The notes beneath the pieces were generated by a model. It made no database searches, had not been told where the DNA came from, and saw only the letters and a program-made list of their open reading frames with translations. A stretch of 32,967 bases of DNA from Shewanella sp. MBTL60-007 (GTDB lineage: Bacteria; Pseudomonadota; Gammaproteobacteria; Enterobacterales; Shewanellaceae), in the NCBI RefSeq assembly GCF_019654915.1, contig NZ_BPET01000064.1, positions 1 to 32,967 of the forward strand, in the 5' to 3' direction. Shown piece after piece: positions 32,694 through 32,967 of the stretch. Positions within the stretch are counted from its first letter, which is position 1; each line of letters opens with the position of its first letter. The translations under genes and the position numbers were made by a program.

Positions 32694-32942
32694 GTTATCA
32701 TTCTCACTGAATGAGCAGTTCCTTAATATCATAGCTATCAATCGCTCTGTATAGCCAGCTATTCAGGGCGGATTATCACTTGGAGCAAAAGATAAGCACA
32801 CTTGCATCTTTACATTAACAAAAAACCACAGCTCATAACTCCGTCATAGATTCAAATCACAGTCATGGGCTTTCACTTTTTCCCCGCAAGCTTGCATGCT
32901 ACACTCAGGCCCACTTTTTTGATTTAAAACTGATGCTACTCT
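32694..32942. other. Upstream region of yciB
   Basis: Contains an extended -10 candidate TGCTACACT (32897-32905) that would start transcription about 30 nt before yciB. No clear -35. Nothing else recognised. Confidence 0.4.
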
Positions 32943-32967
32943 ATGAAACAGTTGCTCGACTTTTTAC
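32943..32967 (+). CDS. yciB: Septation protein A YciB/IspZ, 5' end only
   Basis: The last 25 bases encode MKQLLDFL, matching the start of YciB (MKQFLDFLPL in E. coli), an inner-membrane protein involved in septation and envelope integrity. The rest lies beyond the window. In E. coli yciB is in the same chromosomal neighbourhood as trpH-yciO, which supports the call. Confidence 0.65.

Overview
The window looks like a chromosomal segment of a marine Shewanella-type gammaproteobacterium. The basis is gene content and close family resemblance: gammaproteobacterial housekeeping neighbourhoods (tesA/ybbA/ybbP, folX/yfcH, trpH-yciO-scpA-scpB-rluB, yciK, sohB, yciB), lipoprotein and multihaem c-type cytochromes, and a Pla-1/cef (VolA-like) lipase. 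The species cannot be fixed from the sequence alone.

Layout. 1-1400 has no intact gene. It holds an AT-rich array of about five 21-bp repeats, the left end and first 47 codons of a decayed IS903-group (IS5 family) insertion sequence, and an inverted pair of DnaA-box-like sites. 1403-5955 carries a small lipoprotein, a likely 32-aa microprotein gene, a SAM methyltransferase with an AI-2E-type permease, then folX and a yfcH-type epimerase. 6038-9823 is the ybbA-ybbP ABC exporter divergent from tesA, with overlapping 5' ends. 9954-11078 is a DUF481 outer-membrane protein followed by a MITE-like repeat. 11702-16709 is the most distinctive block. A CRP site precedes a lipoprotein that fuses a right-handed beta-helix to a dihaem cytochrome c domain. 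Next come a second, stand-alone dihaem lipoprotein paralogue and a convergent AraC-type regulator. A perfect FNR/EtrA box lies beside the regulator and may drive a tiny Cys-containing ORF or an sRNA. 17090-18061 is a DapA-family aldolase/lyase.

18507-20033 is a small integron cassette array without an integrase (CALIN type). It has three same-strand cassettes (a membrane protein, a YqfB/ASCH amidohydrolase, a GNAT acetyltransferase), two complete attC sites and one truncated attC. The cassette start and attC start pair as expected for each cassette.

20103-28738 returns to core genes: sohB, a VolA-like lipase inserted between sohB and yciK, yciK, and the tightly coupled leftward operon trpH-yciO-scpA-scpB-rluB. 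29136-30539 is a periplasmic pentahaem cytochrome c. Beyond it are a second copy of the dispersed repeat, three small envelope proteins, and the first eight codons of yciB, cut by the window end.

Taken together, the accessory genes are mostly envelope-exposed: lipoprotein cytochromes, a beta-helix, a surface lipase, DUF481 and a TonB-C-like protein. The visible control sites are CRP- and FNR-type, which fits a respiratory, carbon-source-dependent role for the dihaem/beta-helix locus. The substrate is not visible in the sequence.
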